Shown in pieces: positions 26,547 through 34,880 of a stretch of DNA of 64,000 nt. The translations under genes were made by a program, and so were the position numbers. The number at the start of each line of letters is the position of its first letter. Position 1 is the first letter of the stretch. Under the pieces are notes generated by a model. It saw nothing but the letters and a program-made list of their open reading frames with translations, was not told where the DNA came from and did not search any database. The DNA is from Plantibacter auratus (GTDB lineage: Bacteria > Actinomycetota > Actinomycetes > Actinomycetales > Microbacteriaceae): assembly GCF_050587365.1 (NCBI RefSeq), contig NZ_JBOBFV010000002.1, positions 372,001 to 436,000 of the forward strand, given 5' to 3'.

Positions 26547-29042
26547 ATGCAGCGCGGACGACTCCGGGTGCTCCTCGGCGCGGCCCCCGGGGTCGGCAAG
26601 ACCTACGCCATGCTCGAGGAGGGCCACCGCCTCGCCGGGGAGGGCGTCGACGTGGTCGTCGCGGTCGTCGAGACCCACGGTCGGGTCGCGACCGCCGCTC
26701 TGACGGAGGGGCTCGAGACGTTGCCGCGTCGGGGCGTCGAGCACCGGGGCGTGACGCTCGACGAGATGGACCTCGAGGCCGTCCTCGCACGCCGCCCTGG
26801 ACTCGCGCTCGTCGACGAACTGGCCCACACGAACGCCCCCGGCTCCACGAACGACAAGCGCTGGCAGGACGTCGAGGCCCTGCTCGCCGCCGGTGTCTCC
26901 GTGCTCTCGACGGTGAACATCCAGCACATCGAGTCGCTGAACGACGTCGTCCGGCAGATCACCGGGGCGCCGCAGCGGGAGACGATCCCCGACGCCGTGC
27001 TGCGGGCGGCCGACCAGATCGAACTCATCGACCTCGCTCCACAGGCACTCCGCGACCGGCTCGCCGGCGGCCGGGTCTACCCGGCCGAGCGGATCGACGC
27101 CGCCCTGTCCAACTACTTCCGCCTCGGCAACCTCACGGCACTGCGCGAGTTGGCGCTGCTGTGGCTGGCGGACGAGGTCGACTCCGCCCTGCGCGACTAC
27201 CGCGCCGAACACGGCATCGACAGCACCTGGGAGGCGCGCGAGCGGGTCGTCGTGGCCCTCACCGGCGGCCCGGAGGGCGAGACTCTGCTCCGGCGCGGCG
27301 CTCGGATCGCCGCACGCTCCTCCGGTGGCGAGCTCATCGCGGTGCACGTGACGACGCAGGACGGCCTCCGGACCGCGAACCCCGGTGCACTCGCGCAGCA
27401 GCGAGCACTCGTCGACACCCTCGGCGGCACCTTCCACCAGGTGGTCGGCGACGACGTACCGCGTGCGCTCGTGGACTTCGCGAAAGCGGCGAACGCGACG
27501 CAGCTCGTCATCGGTGTCAGCCGGCGCAGTCGCCTGTCCGCCGCGGTCACGGGGCCCGGCATCGGCAACACGGTCATCCGCGAGTCGGGCAACATCGACG
27601 TCCACATCGTCAACCACGAAGCGGCGGGCGGTCGGTTCCGACTGCCGAAGCTCGGCGGTGCCCTGAGCGCACGGCGCCACATCGCAGGCTTCGCGCTCGC
27701 GCTCATCGGCGGGCCGCTCGTCACCTGGCTCCTCCACCTCGCCCGCACCGAGGAGTCGATCACGAGCGAGGTGCTGTCCTACCAGCTCCTCGTCGTGCTC
27801 GTCGCGCTCGTGGGAGGGTTCTGGCCGGCGGTGTTCGCAGCCGTCCTGTCCGGGGTCACGCTCGACTTCGTCTTCGTCCAACCGCTCTACACCGTGACCA
27901 TCGACGACCCGGCGCACCTCGTCGCGCTCGTGCTCTACGTCGTCATCGCCGTGATCGTGAGCGGCGTCGTCGACCTCTCGGCTCGGCGGGCTCGCACGGC
28001 CAGGCGCGCGGCGGCGGAGTCCGAGCTGCTCGCGACGGTCGCGGGCAGCGTGCTCCGCGGTGAGGGCGCCCTGCAGGCGCTCGTCAGCCGGACCCGCGAG
28101 TCCTTCTCGCTCGCCGGGGTGCGCCTCGTCTCGGGTGAGCAGGTCCTCGCGGTCGACGGCGAACCGACCCGCGGAGGCGACTTCACGAGCATCCCGATCG
28201 GCACCCGCGCGGTACTCGAACTGCACGGTGGCGTGCTCGCCGCCTCCGACCGCCGCCTGCTCGCCGTCATCGCAGCGCAGCTCGACGCCTCGCTCGAGCA
28301 CACCGATCTGCGCGCCACCGCCCGGGAGGTCGGCCCGCTGGCCGCCACAGACCGGGTGCGGAGCGCGCTGCTCTCGGCGGTCAGTCACGACCTCCGGCGC
28401 CCCCTCGCCGCCGCGACCGCCGCCGTCACCGGCCTGCGCGCGACCGACGTCGAACTCACCACGGCGGACCGCCACGACCTCCTCGAGACCGCGGACGACA
28501 GTCTGCGCACGCTCGCGGCCCTCGTCACCAACCTGCTCGACGTGAGTCGTCTCCAGGCAGGCGTCCTCGCCGTGACCGTCGCGCCGATCGACGTCGAGGA
28601 CGCGATCCTGCCGGCCTTCGACGAGCTCGGTATCGGGCCGCACGACGCCGAGCTCGACCTCGCGCCCGATCTTCCACCCGTCCTCGCGGACGCCGGCCTC
28701 CTGCAGCGCGTCATCGTGAACCTCCTGGCGAACGCGCAGCGGTTCAGCCCAGACGACACCCCCGTCCGGATCGCGACGAGCGGGTTCCGCGACGCCGTCG
28801 AGATCCGCATCGTCGACCACGGCCCGGGCATCGCGCCCGACCGGCGGGAGGACGTGTTCGTCCCCTTCCAGCGGCTCGGCGACACCGACAACCTCACGGG
28901 TCTCGGCCTGGGACTCGCGCTGTCGAAGGGCTTCGTCGAGGGGATGGGTGGCACACTCGAACCGGAGGACACGCCGGGTGGGGGCCTCACCATGGTGGTG
29001 TCACTGCCGGCGGCACGTGATCAGGAGGGAAACGCTCGATGA
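26547..29042 (+). CDS. kdpD: Sensor histidine kinase KdpD
   Basis: The 831-residue kinase has the full KdpD layout: KdpD domain with Walker A GAAPGVGKTYAML and Walker B LVDELAHTNAPG (residues 1-210), a universal-stress-like domain (about 225-345), four DUF4118 helices (about 375-485), a GAF-like linker, and the kinase core. The phosphorylated histidine is H614 in SAVSHDLRRPLAAA; VIVNLLANAQRFSP, VDHGPGIAP and GLGLGLALSKG form the ATP site. It senses K+ limitation and phosphorylates KdpE. Its stop overlaps the kdpE start by four bases. Confidence 0.95.
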   Translation: MQRGRLRVLLGAAPGVGKTYAMLEEGHRLAGEGVDVVVAVVETHGRVATAALTEGLETLPRRGVEHRGVTLDEMDLEAVLARRPGLALVDELAHTNAPGSTNDKRWQDVEALLAAGVSVLSTVNIQHIESLNDVVRQITGAPQRETIPDAVLRAADQIELIDLAPQALRDRLAGGRVYPAERIDAALSNYFRLGNLTALRELALLWLADEVDSALRDYRAEHGIDSTWEARERVVVALTGGPEGETLLRRGARIAARSSGGELIAVHVTTQDGLRTANPGALAQQRALVDTLGGTFHQVVGDDVPRALVDFAKAANATQLVIGVSRRSRLSAAVTGPGIGNTVIRESGNIDVHIVNHEAAGGRFRLPKLGGALSARRHIAGFALALIGGPLVTWLLHLARTEESITSEVLSYQLLVVLVALVGGFWPAVFAAVLSGVTLDFVFVQPLYTVTIDDPAHLVALVLYVVIAVIVSGVVDLSARRARTARRAAAESELLATVAGSVLRGEGALQALVSRTRESFSLAGVRLVSGEQVLAVDGEPTRGGDFTSIPIGTRAVLELHGGVLAASDRRLLAVIAAQLDASLEHTDLRATAREVGPLAATDRVRSALLSAVSHDLRRPLAAATAAVTGLRATDVELTTADRHDLLETADDSLRTLAALVTNLLDVSRLQAGVLAVTVAPIDVEDAILPAFDELGIGPHDAELDLAPDLPPVLADAGLLQRVIVNLLANAQRFSPDDTPVRIATSGFRDAVEIRIVDHGPGIAPDRREDVFVPFQRLGDTDNLTGLGLGLALSKGFVEGMGGTLEPEDTPGGGLTMVVSLPAARDQEGNAR

Positions 29043-29725
29043 AGATCCTGATCGCCGACGACGACCCGCAGATCCTCCGGGCCCTGCGCATCACGCTCAC
29101 CGCCCGCGGCTACGAGATCATCACGGCCGAGGACGGGACCGCTGCGCTCAACGCGGCGACGACGCACCGGCCCGACCTGTACCTGCTCGACCTCGGCATG
29201 CCGGGGCTCGACGGGCGGCAGGTGATCGAGGGCCTCCGCGGCTGGACCGACGCGCCCATCCTCGTGGTGTCCGGTCGTGCCGGCTCGACCGACAAGGTCG
29301 AGGCGCTCGACGCCGGAGCCGACGACTACGTGACGAAGCCCTTCGCGATCGACGAACTGCTCGCCAGGATCCGTGCGCTCACCCGGCGGGTCCCCGGCGC
29401 CGAGGCCGAACCCACCGTGCGGTTCGGCGACATCGTGGTCGACCTCGCCGCGAAGCAGGTCACCAGGCAGACCCCTGGTGCGTCCCCGGCCACCGTCCGC
29501 CTGACGCCGACGGAGTGGCAGGTGCTCGAGCTGCTCATCCGGAACGCCGGCAAGCTCGTGACCCGACAGATGCTGCTTACGGAGATCTGGGGTCCGACGC
29601 ACGTGACCGACACCGGCTACCTGCGCCTCTACATCGCGCAGCTGCGGAAGAAGCTCGAGCCTGAGCCGGCCACTCCCCGCCACCTGCTCACCGAGGCCGG
29701 CATGGGGTACCGCTTCCAGCTCTGA
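29039..29725 (+). CDS. kdpE: Response regulator KdpE
   Basis: The 228-residue OmpR-family regulator has a receiver domain with acidic residues D7-D9, phospho-acceptor D51 (YLLDLGMPG) and the lysine in YVTKPF, followed by a winged-helix DNA-binding domain (RLTPTEWQVLELLIRNAGKL, then TEIWGPTHVTDTGYLRLYIA). With KdpD it induces the pump genes under K+ limitation. It is placed at the end of the same operon and so is probably autoregulated. Confidence 0.95.
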   Translation: MKILIADDDPQILRALRITLTARGYEIITAEDGTAALNAATTHRPDLYLLDLGMPGLDGRQVIEGLRGWTDAPILVVSGRAGSTDKVEALDAGADDYVTKPFAIDELLARIRALTRRVPGAEAEPTVRFGDIVVDLAAKQVTRQTPGASPATVRLTPTEWQVLELLIRNAGKLVTRQMLLTEIWGPTHVTDTGYLRLYIAQLRKKLEPEPATPRHLLTEAGMGYRFQL

Positions 29726-29879
29726 GCGAGGGCTCGCGTCGAGTCGGGCAGGGTAACAGGTTGCAGCGCCCGAGGCCATGCCCCCGGAATCGCAGCTTGC
29801 ACGCGTACCGTCGCAGTCGCGTCCGGGCTTTCCGGACGAGACCCATGCAGGTACCGCAGAACCAGAGAGGATGGCGCCC

Positions 29880-30332
29880 ATGACCCAGGTCATCGAAACC
29901 ATCGACGTCGACGTTCCCGTCTCCGTCGCCTACAACCAGTGGACCCGCTTCGAGGACTTCCCCAAGTTCCTCGACGAGGTCGACTCGATCACGCAGGTCA
30001 CCGACACCCTCACGGAGTGGACGGTCACCGTCGCCGGACAGACCCGCACCTTCGAGGCGGAGATCACCGAGCAGCACCCCGACGAGCGCGTCGCCTGGAA
30101 CAGCACCGGCGGCGAGGCGGACCACGCCGGCGTCGTCACCTTCCACCGCCTGGCGGACGCCAAGACGCGTGTCACCGTGCAGCTGGACTGGGAGCCCAAG
30201 GGCCTCCTCGAGCACCTCGGCGCAGCCGTCGGTGTGGCCGGCCATGCGGTCAAGAAGGACCTCGGCAACTTCAAGCAGCTCGTCGAATCCGAGGGCCAGA
30301 CCGGACAGGGATGGCGTGGCGATGTCGAGTGA
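29880..30332 (+). CDS. SRPBCC family (cyclase/dehydrase-like) protein
   Basis: The 150-residue protein has the START/Bet v1-like fold of the polyketide cyclase_2 family: IETIDVDVPVSVAYNQWTRF, FPKFLDEVDSITQV and DTLTEWTVTVAGQTRTFEAE are typical, as is the C-terminal helix HAVKKDLGNFKQLVES. These proteins bind small hydrophobic ligands; a function is not known. The ATG at 29880 is preferred because GAGAGG ends nine bases before it; an ATG at 29871 is too close. A 17-base hairpin (GTCCGG-GCTTT-CCGGAC, 29821-29837) lies in its leader. It overlaps the next small gene by 11 bases. Confidence 0.8.
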   Translation: MTQVIETIDVDVPVSVAYNQWTRFEDFPKFLDEVDSITQVTDTLTEWTVTVAGQTRTFEAEITEQHPDERVAWNSTGGEADHAGVVTFHRLADAKTRVTVQLDWEPKGLLEHLGAAVGVAGHAVKKDLGNFKQLVESEGQTGQGWRGDVE

Positions 30333-30462
30333 CGGCCCCCGCCCCGGTCCCCCGCACACGCACGACGACGACGTGAAGCACGACGTGCCGAAGCCCGAGG
30401 AGGTCGACCCCGAGACGGGGACCGACGCCGAGGGCGACCCCGTCGAGAACCCGTCGGGCTGA
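30322..30462 (+). CDS. 46-residue acidic proline-rich protein
   Basis: The peptide is hydrophilic and acidic, with a histidine/aspartate cluster (HTHDDDVKHD) and a C-terminus PEEVDPETGTDAEGDPVENP. I recall similar short proteins in related actinobacteria but no function. It starts inside the end of the SRPBCC gene, so the two are coupled. Its last 55 bases are repeated 89 bases downstream. Confidence 0.6.
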   Translation: MSSDGPRPGPPHTHDDDVKHDVPKPEEVDPETGTDAEGDPVENPSG

Positions 30463-30551
30463 TCCTCCGGCGTCGGCCCGTCCGAGGCGAGCACCGCCCC
30501 GAGACGGGGACCGACGCCGACGGCGACCCCGTCGAGAACCCGTCGGGCTAG
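30408..30551 (+). repeat. Duplicated 3' end of the 46-residue protein gene
   Basis: Copy 1 (30408-30462) is the gene end; copy 2 (30497-30551) differs by a G-to-C change and by the stop (TGA against TAG). The 34-base spacer has no recognisable feature. The second copy has no start codon. Confidence 0.9.
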
Positions 30552-30582
30552 CAACACGCCCGTCACACCGCATCACCGCCTC

Positions 30583-30588
30583 TAGGCT
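30583..30588 (+). promoter_or_regulatory. -10 element TAGGCT of the MFS gene
   Basis: TAGGCT is followed by CGGAGC and the ATG at 30595, the same hexamer and spacing as at the pdxH-type gene. A leaderless message is likely. Confidence 0.5.
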
Positions 30589-30594
30589 CGGAGC

Positions 30595-31830
30595 ATGAGT
30601 GCTCGCGCCGGTCAGGCGAACCCCCGCCCCGCGCTGTCCGCCCCTCTTCGGCGGCGGCGCGGGGCGATCTTCGTCTTCATGCTCACCGTCGGCGTGGGCC
30701 TGTCGTCCTTCATCGTCCGGACGCCGGCCGTCCGCGACCTCGTGCACGCGAGCACCGCCGAAATGGGACTCATCCTCTTCGGCATCTCCGTCGGATCGAT
30801 GACGGGCATCCTGTCGTCCGCAGCGCTCGTCCGTCGGTTCGGTGCGCGTCGCCCGATCATCATCGGCGGAGCGGCGTTCGTCATCGGACTCGCGCTCCTC
30901 GCCCTCATGGCGGGTGCCGGGCAGGGCGTCGGTGTCTTCCTCGGTCTGATCGGCATCGGTCTGGGCTTCGGCCTCGCCGAGATCGCGATCAACATCGAGG
31001 GCGCGATGATCGAGCAGCTGTCCGGGCGGTCCATCCTGCCCGTGCTCCACGGCTGCTACAGCCTGGGTTCCGTCATCGGCTCGGTCGCCGGCATCGCGCT
31101 CACGGCGATCGCCTTCCCAGTGACGATCCATCTGCTGATCGTCGCGACCGTCGCGCTGGCGGCGCTGCTGTGGGCGATCCCGAAGATCCCGGCCGAGACC
31201 GGACGACAGTCGGACACGGGTGCCGGCTCCCCCGGGATCCGTGCGCAGCTCGCAATCTGGCGGCAGCAGCGCGTGATCTTCCTCGGCCTCATCGTGCTCG
31301 CCCTCGCGCTGGCCGAGGGCGCCGCCGGCGACTGGTTGCCGCTCATCATGGTCGACGGGCACGGCACCACGGCCGCCGTCGGATCGATCGTCTTCGCCGG
31401 GTTCGCCCTCGCCATGACGATCGGTCGTTTCGCCGGTGAACCGCTCCTCGCCCGCTTCGGCAAGGCCAATGTGCTGCGGGTGAGCGCGCTGGTGTCGGCG
31501 GTCGGGATCGCGCTCGTCGTGTTCTCCGACAGTGTCCTCGTCGCGGGGCTCGCGGTGCTGCTGTGGGGGCTCGGTGCGGCGCTCGGCTTCCCGGTGACCC
31601 TCTCGGCGGCGGGTGAGAGCGACGATCCGACGACGACCGTCGGCGCCGTCGCCTCGGCCGGCTACGTCGCGTTCCTCGTCGGTCCGCCGCTGCTCGGGTT
31701 CCTCGGAGAGCACTTCGGTCTGCGCGGCGCGATGATCGTGGTGCTCGCCGTCGTCGTCCTGGCGTCGTTCCTGACGTCCGCGGCGAAGCCCCAGGAGCGG
31801 CAGCGGACGGCCTCGCCAGCCGGTCCCTGA
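30595..31830 (+). CDS. MFS transporter
   Basis: The 411-residue protein has 12 membrane helices of the major facilitator fold. Family cues are VRDLVHASTAEMGLILFGIS (helix 2), ALVRRFGARRPIIIGGAAFV (loop 2-3) and a repeated arrangement in the second half (GRFAGEPLLARFGKANVLRV). It resembles the FucP/YbjJ-like group of sugar or small-molecule transporters, but the substrate is open. It appears to have its own promoter just before the ATG. The stop lies in a fragment of the dispersed repeat (CCGGTCCCTGAG), and the converging ThrE-type gene ends 10 bases later. Confidence 0.83.
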   Translation: MSARAGQANPRPALSAPLRRRRGAIFVFMLTVGVGLSSFIVRTPAVRDLVHASTAEMGLILFGISVGSMTGILSSAALVRRFGARRPIIIGGAAFVIGLALLALMAGAGQGVGVFLGLIGIGLGFGLAEIAINIEGAMIEQLSGRSILPVLHGCYSLGSVIGSVAGIALTAIAFPVTIHLLIVATVALAALLWAIPKIPAETGRQSDTGAGSPGIRAQLAIWRQQRVIFLGLIVLALALAEGAAGDWLPLIMVDGHGTTAAVGSIVFAGFALAMTIGRFAGEPLLARFGKANVLRVSALVSAVGIALVVFSDSVLVAGLAVLLWGLGAALGFPVTLSAAGESDDPTTTVGAVASAGYVAFLVGPPLLGFLGEHFGLRGAMIVVLAVVVLASFLTSAAKPQERQRTASPAGP

Positions 31831-31840
31831 GTCGTTCCGC

Positions 31841-33301
31841 TCAGCGCGGGTGGCGCTTGGAGCGCCGGATGTATCCGGGCAGCAGCACGCGGCCGGAGAC
31901 GCCCGTGCGGCGGGCGAGGATCTCGCCGAGGGTGACGCCGGCGGCGAGCGCGAGGCCGGTGAGGCCCGCCTGCAGCAGCTGTTCGACCCCCTCGGAACCC
32001 TGCTCGCCGTTCACGAGCGCGAGCATGCCGCGGTAGATCGCGAGCCCGGGCAGCAGCGGCACGATCCCACAGATGGTGAGGATGATCGCCGGGATGCGCA
32101 GCCGCGGGCCGAGCGCCTCCGCGGCGAAGCCGATGATGAGCGCGGCGAGCGCACTGGCTGCGGCGGGCGCGACGCCACTGCCGGAGACGAACACGAAGAC
32201 GGAGAACGCGATCGCGCCGGTGACCCCGGCGAAGAACGCTGCACGGATGGCCGCCTGCGAGGCCATCGCCCAGGCGGCGGAGGCCACGGCCGCACCGACG
32301 ATCTGCACAGCGACGGGCCACGGGCTCACCGGGAGGTCGAAGAGGACGAGGGAGATGCCGAGGCGCCGGGCGAGGTCGAGGACGCCACCGATGCCGACCA
32401 CGATCCCGATGGTGAGGAGCATCACCTCGACGAGCCGTCCGCTCGCGGTGACGGGGAACCCGTTGATCGCGTCGTCGGCCGCCCCGACGAGCGAAGCGCC
32501 GGCGAGGAGGACGACGATGCCCGATGCGACGATGAGCGCGGGCGGCAGGGCCGAGAGGTCGTCCGGGACGTAGGGGCTGAGGATCGAGATGAGGACGGCG
32601 ACGGTCGTGGCGATGGCCGCCCCGGTGAGTTGGAGGAAGAAGACCGGCAGCTTCCAGACGTTCAGTGCGCGGAAGGCGCTGTCGATGAGCGCGGTGGTGG
32701 CGGCGGCGAGCAGCATCGAGACGACGCCGCCACCGAGGAGGACGGCGACGGCCGCCGCCATCGTCGACAGCAGCACGGTGACGAAGCCACGGCGGTAGGT
32801 CCGTCGTGCGGTAAGGATGCGGTCGAGGTCGCGGTGGGCGGCGCCGAGGCGGGCGTGCAGTTCGTCGCGGAGGTCGGCCTCGTCGTCGCGGGCGACGTCG
32901 GTGACCGTCATGATCGGTTCGGATCGGTTGGTGATGCCCTCGGCGACCACGACGACCTTGGCGAGGCGGTCGAAGTCGGCGGAGGGCGAGCGGACCACGC
33001 GGAGCACGGTGACGCCCGGTGACAGCTCGGACCCGTCGTGCGCGATGAGGATGGAGGTGAAGGTGAGGTCGACCTGGCATTCGAGGTCGAACGCGCGGCA
33101 CACGCGACGGATGGCGTCGGTGACCTCGGCCGCTGCTGCTCCGAGAGCCAGCATCGACTCGCCGATCCGGCCGGCCAGCTCGAGCACCTCGCGCACGGGC
33201 CGTTCCGCATTGAGGCGGATGACCGCCTGCTCGTCGACGCCCTCCGGCGCCGCTCCTCGGATTCCCCCGGCCAGCTGACTCAGCAGCGAACGCATACCCA
33301 C
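31841..33301 (-). CDS. Threonine/serine exporter ThrE family protein
   Basis: The 486-residue protein matches the ThrE family: an N-terminal hydrolase-like cytoplasmic domain (ELAGRIGESMLALGAAAAEV, then TDAIRRVCRAFDLECQVDLT) and about ten membrane helices from residue 165 onward in two blocks (DUF1212 and ThrE_2). Corynebacterium ThrE exports threonine and serine using the membrane potential. The start is GTG at 33301, with TACGAT ending six bases before it; an ATG two codons in is an alternative. It is a single gene converging on the MFS gene. Confidence 0.88.
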   Translation of the reverse strand: MGMRSLLSQLAGGIRGAAPEGVDEQAVIRLNAERPVREVLELAGRIGESMLALGAAAAEVTDAIRRVCRAFDLECQVDLTFTSILIAHDGSELSPGVTVLRVVRSPSADFDRLAKVVVVAEGITNRSEPIMTVTDVARDDEADLRDELHARLGAAHRDLDRILTARRTYRRGFVTVLLSTMAAAVAVLLGGGVVSMLLAAATTALIDSAFRALNVWKLPVFFLQLTGAAIATTVAVLISILSPYVPDDLSALPPALIVASGIVVLLAGASLVGAADDAINGFPVTASGRLVEVMLLTIGIVVGIGGVLDLARRLGISLVLFDLPVSPWPVAVQIVGAAVASAAWAMASQAAIRAAFFAGVTGAIAFSVFVFVSGSGVAPAAASALAALIIGFAAEALGPRLRIPAIILTICGIVPLLPGLAIYRGMLALVNGEQGSEGVEQLLQAGLTGLALAAGVTLGEILARRTGVSGRVLLPGYIRRSKRHPR

Positions 33302-33307
33302 CCGCTC

Positions 33308-33313
33308 ATCGTA
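33308..33313 (-). promoter_or_regulatory. -10 element TACGAT of the ThrE-type gene
   Basis: On the minus strand TACGAT is followed by GAGCGG and the GTG start. No ribosome-binding site is seen, consistent with a leaderless mRNA. Confidence 0.5.
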
Positions 33314-33441
33314 CGAGCCACCGGTGACGGCTGGCTCGCCCTGGTGTTCGGCGGTCGTCTGTGCGAGGTCATGGGCGGGTCCGATCGGCCCGAATCCTGG
33401 TGATCATCTCGAATGTCAGTGGTCCATGTTGGACTGGGGTC

Positions 33442-34863
33442 ATGACCGAGACCGCCACGTTCGACGACCCCGAGGTGCACGAGCGCTCGGGGTATCCGGA
33501 GCACCCGGAACACCCGAGCGATGTGTTCGCTGCTCGGATGGCGTCGTTCACCGACCGCTTCGTCGATCTCACCCGCCGCCGCGCGGCGCTCGACGCCGAG
33601 GAGGCGCACCTGCTGGCCGAAGCCTTCTCCTACGCCGATGCGACCGCGTCAGCGCTCGTCTCCGCGAGCACCACCTCGACCGACGCCCGCGACCTCGCGC
33701 GGCGGTCGATGTGCGCGTCGCTCGCGATCGCCACGAGGATGTCCGAATCGACGCTCCAGGCGCGGGTCGGCGACGCCGAGGCCCTCGTCCACCACGCACC
33801 CACCGTGCTCGAGGCCCTCGCGCAGGGTTCCATCAGCGGCGGTCACGCCCGCGCGATCACCGACCAGCTGCGCGACGTCCCGGCAGAGGGCCGCACGGTG
33901 TTCCTCGAGCAGGTGCTGCCCGTGGCCCTCCGATCGACGACCGCACGCCTGCGTCAGCGCGCGAGGGTCGTTCGGGAGCGGCTGCACCCCGAATCGATCA
34001 CCGCTCGACGCACGCGCTCGATCACCGACCGCCGTGTCGAGCTCGAAGCTGCGACCGACGGCATGGCCTGGCTGCACTTGTTCACCACCGCCCCGCTGGC
34101 GCACGCGATCAGGAACCGCCTCGACGCCGTCGCGGTCCCGGCGCGGATCGCGGGCGACACCCGCACGCTCGCGCAGCTGCGCGCCGACGCCCTCGCGTCG
34201 CTCGCCGTGGCCGGCACGGTGCGCGACGACGTCGGTCCCATCCCGGTCGACCCGGAGACGACCGGGACGTTCACCTGGCTGCCCGGTTCCGCGCCGCTCG
34301 ACGACGCAGCCAGGATCGCGGAGGCGGCGGTCGCCGCCGGGGCCGACCCCTTGCTCGTCGAGCCCGTCGGCATCGAGGCCCGCATCCGGGCCACCGTCCA
34401 GATGACCGTCCCGGCCCTGTCCACCCTCGGCGTCACCGACGAACCCGGCGTGCTCGACGGCTACGGCCCGATCGACCCCGACACCGCCGCCCGACTCGCC
34501 GTCACGGCCCCTTCCATGACCCGTATCCTCACCCAACCGGAAACGGGAGCCGTCGTGTCCGTCGGGCGCGAGCAGTACCGGGTACCGGCAGACCTGGCGC
34601 GCGCCGTCCGCCTGCGAGACACCACGTGTCGGGCTCCGGGCTGCGGACGAGCCGCCCGGAGCTGCGACCTCGACCACTCGGTCGCCTGGCAGGACGGCGG
34701 CACGACAGCTGTCGACAACCTGGCCTGTCTCTGCCGACATCATCACCGGCTGAAACACCTGCCGGGTTGGAACCTCGAGCACCACCCCGGCGGCATCCTC
34801 ACCTGGACCACACCCGACGGCCGACGACACGAGACCAGACCCGAGCTCGCCGAGACGGGGTGA
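33442..34863 (+). CDS. DUF222 / HNH endonuclease signature protein (13E12-like)
   Basis: The 473-residue protein has an N-terminal helical DUF222 domain (residues about 30-330) and a C-terminal HNH motif: YRVPADLARAVRLRDTTCRA, then PGCGRAARSCDLDHSVAWQD and NLACLCRHHHRLKH. The cysteines, the DLDH metal/catalytic pair and the final histidines are all intact. This family occurs in many copies in Microbacteriaceae and mycobacteria (the 13E12 family); its function is not settled and may be linked to mobile or repeated DNA. The ATG at 33442 is chosen by family alignment. It converges on the rhamnosidase gene 17 bases away. Confidence 0.88.
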   Translation: MTETATFDDPEVHERSGYPEHPEHPSDVFAARMASFTDRFVDLTRRRAALDAEEAHLLAEAFSYADATASALVSASTTSTDARDLARRSMCASLAIATRMSESTLQARVGDAEALVHHAPTVLEALAQGSISGGHARAITDQLRDVPAEGRTVFLEQVLPVALRSTTARLRQRARVVRERLHPESITARRTRSITDRRVELEAATDGMAWLHLFTTAPLAHAIRNRLDAVAVPARIAGDTRTLAQLRADALASLAVAGTVRDDVGPIPVDPETTGTFTWLPGSAPLDDAARIAEAAVAAGADPLLVEPVGIEARIRATVQMTVPALSTLGVTDEPGVLDGYGPIDPDTAARLAVTAPSMTRILTQPETGAVVSVGREQYRVPADLARAVRLRDTTCRAPGCGRAARSCDLDHSVAWQDGGTTAVDNLACLCRHHHRLKHLPGWNLEHHPGGILTWTTPDGRRHETRPELAETG

Positions 34864-34880
34864 ACCTGGGCGACCCGGGC

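Noticed and set aside
33442..34863. HNH protein as a homing endonuclease inside a host gene or intein
   Set aside because: It is a free-standing DUF222 protein with its own start and stop and no splicing motifs.
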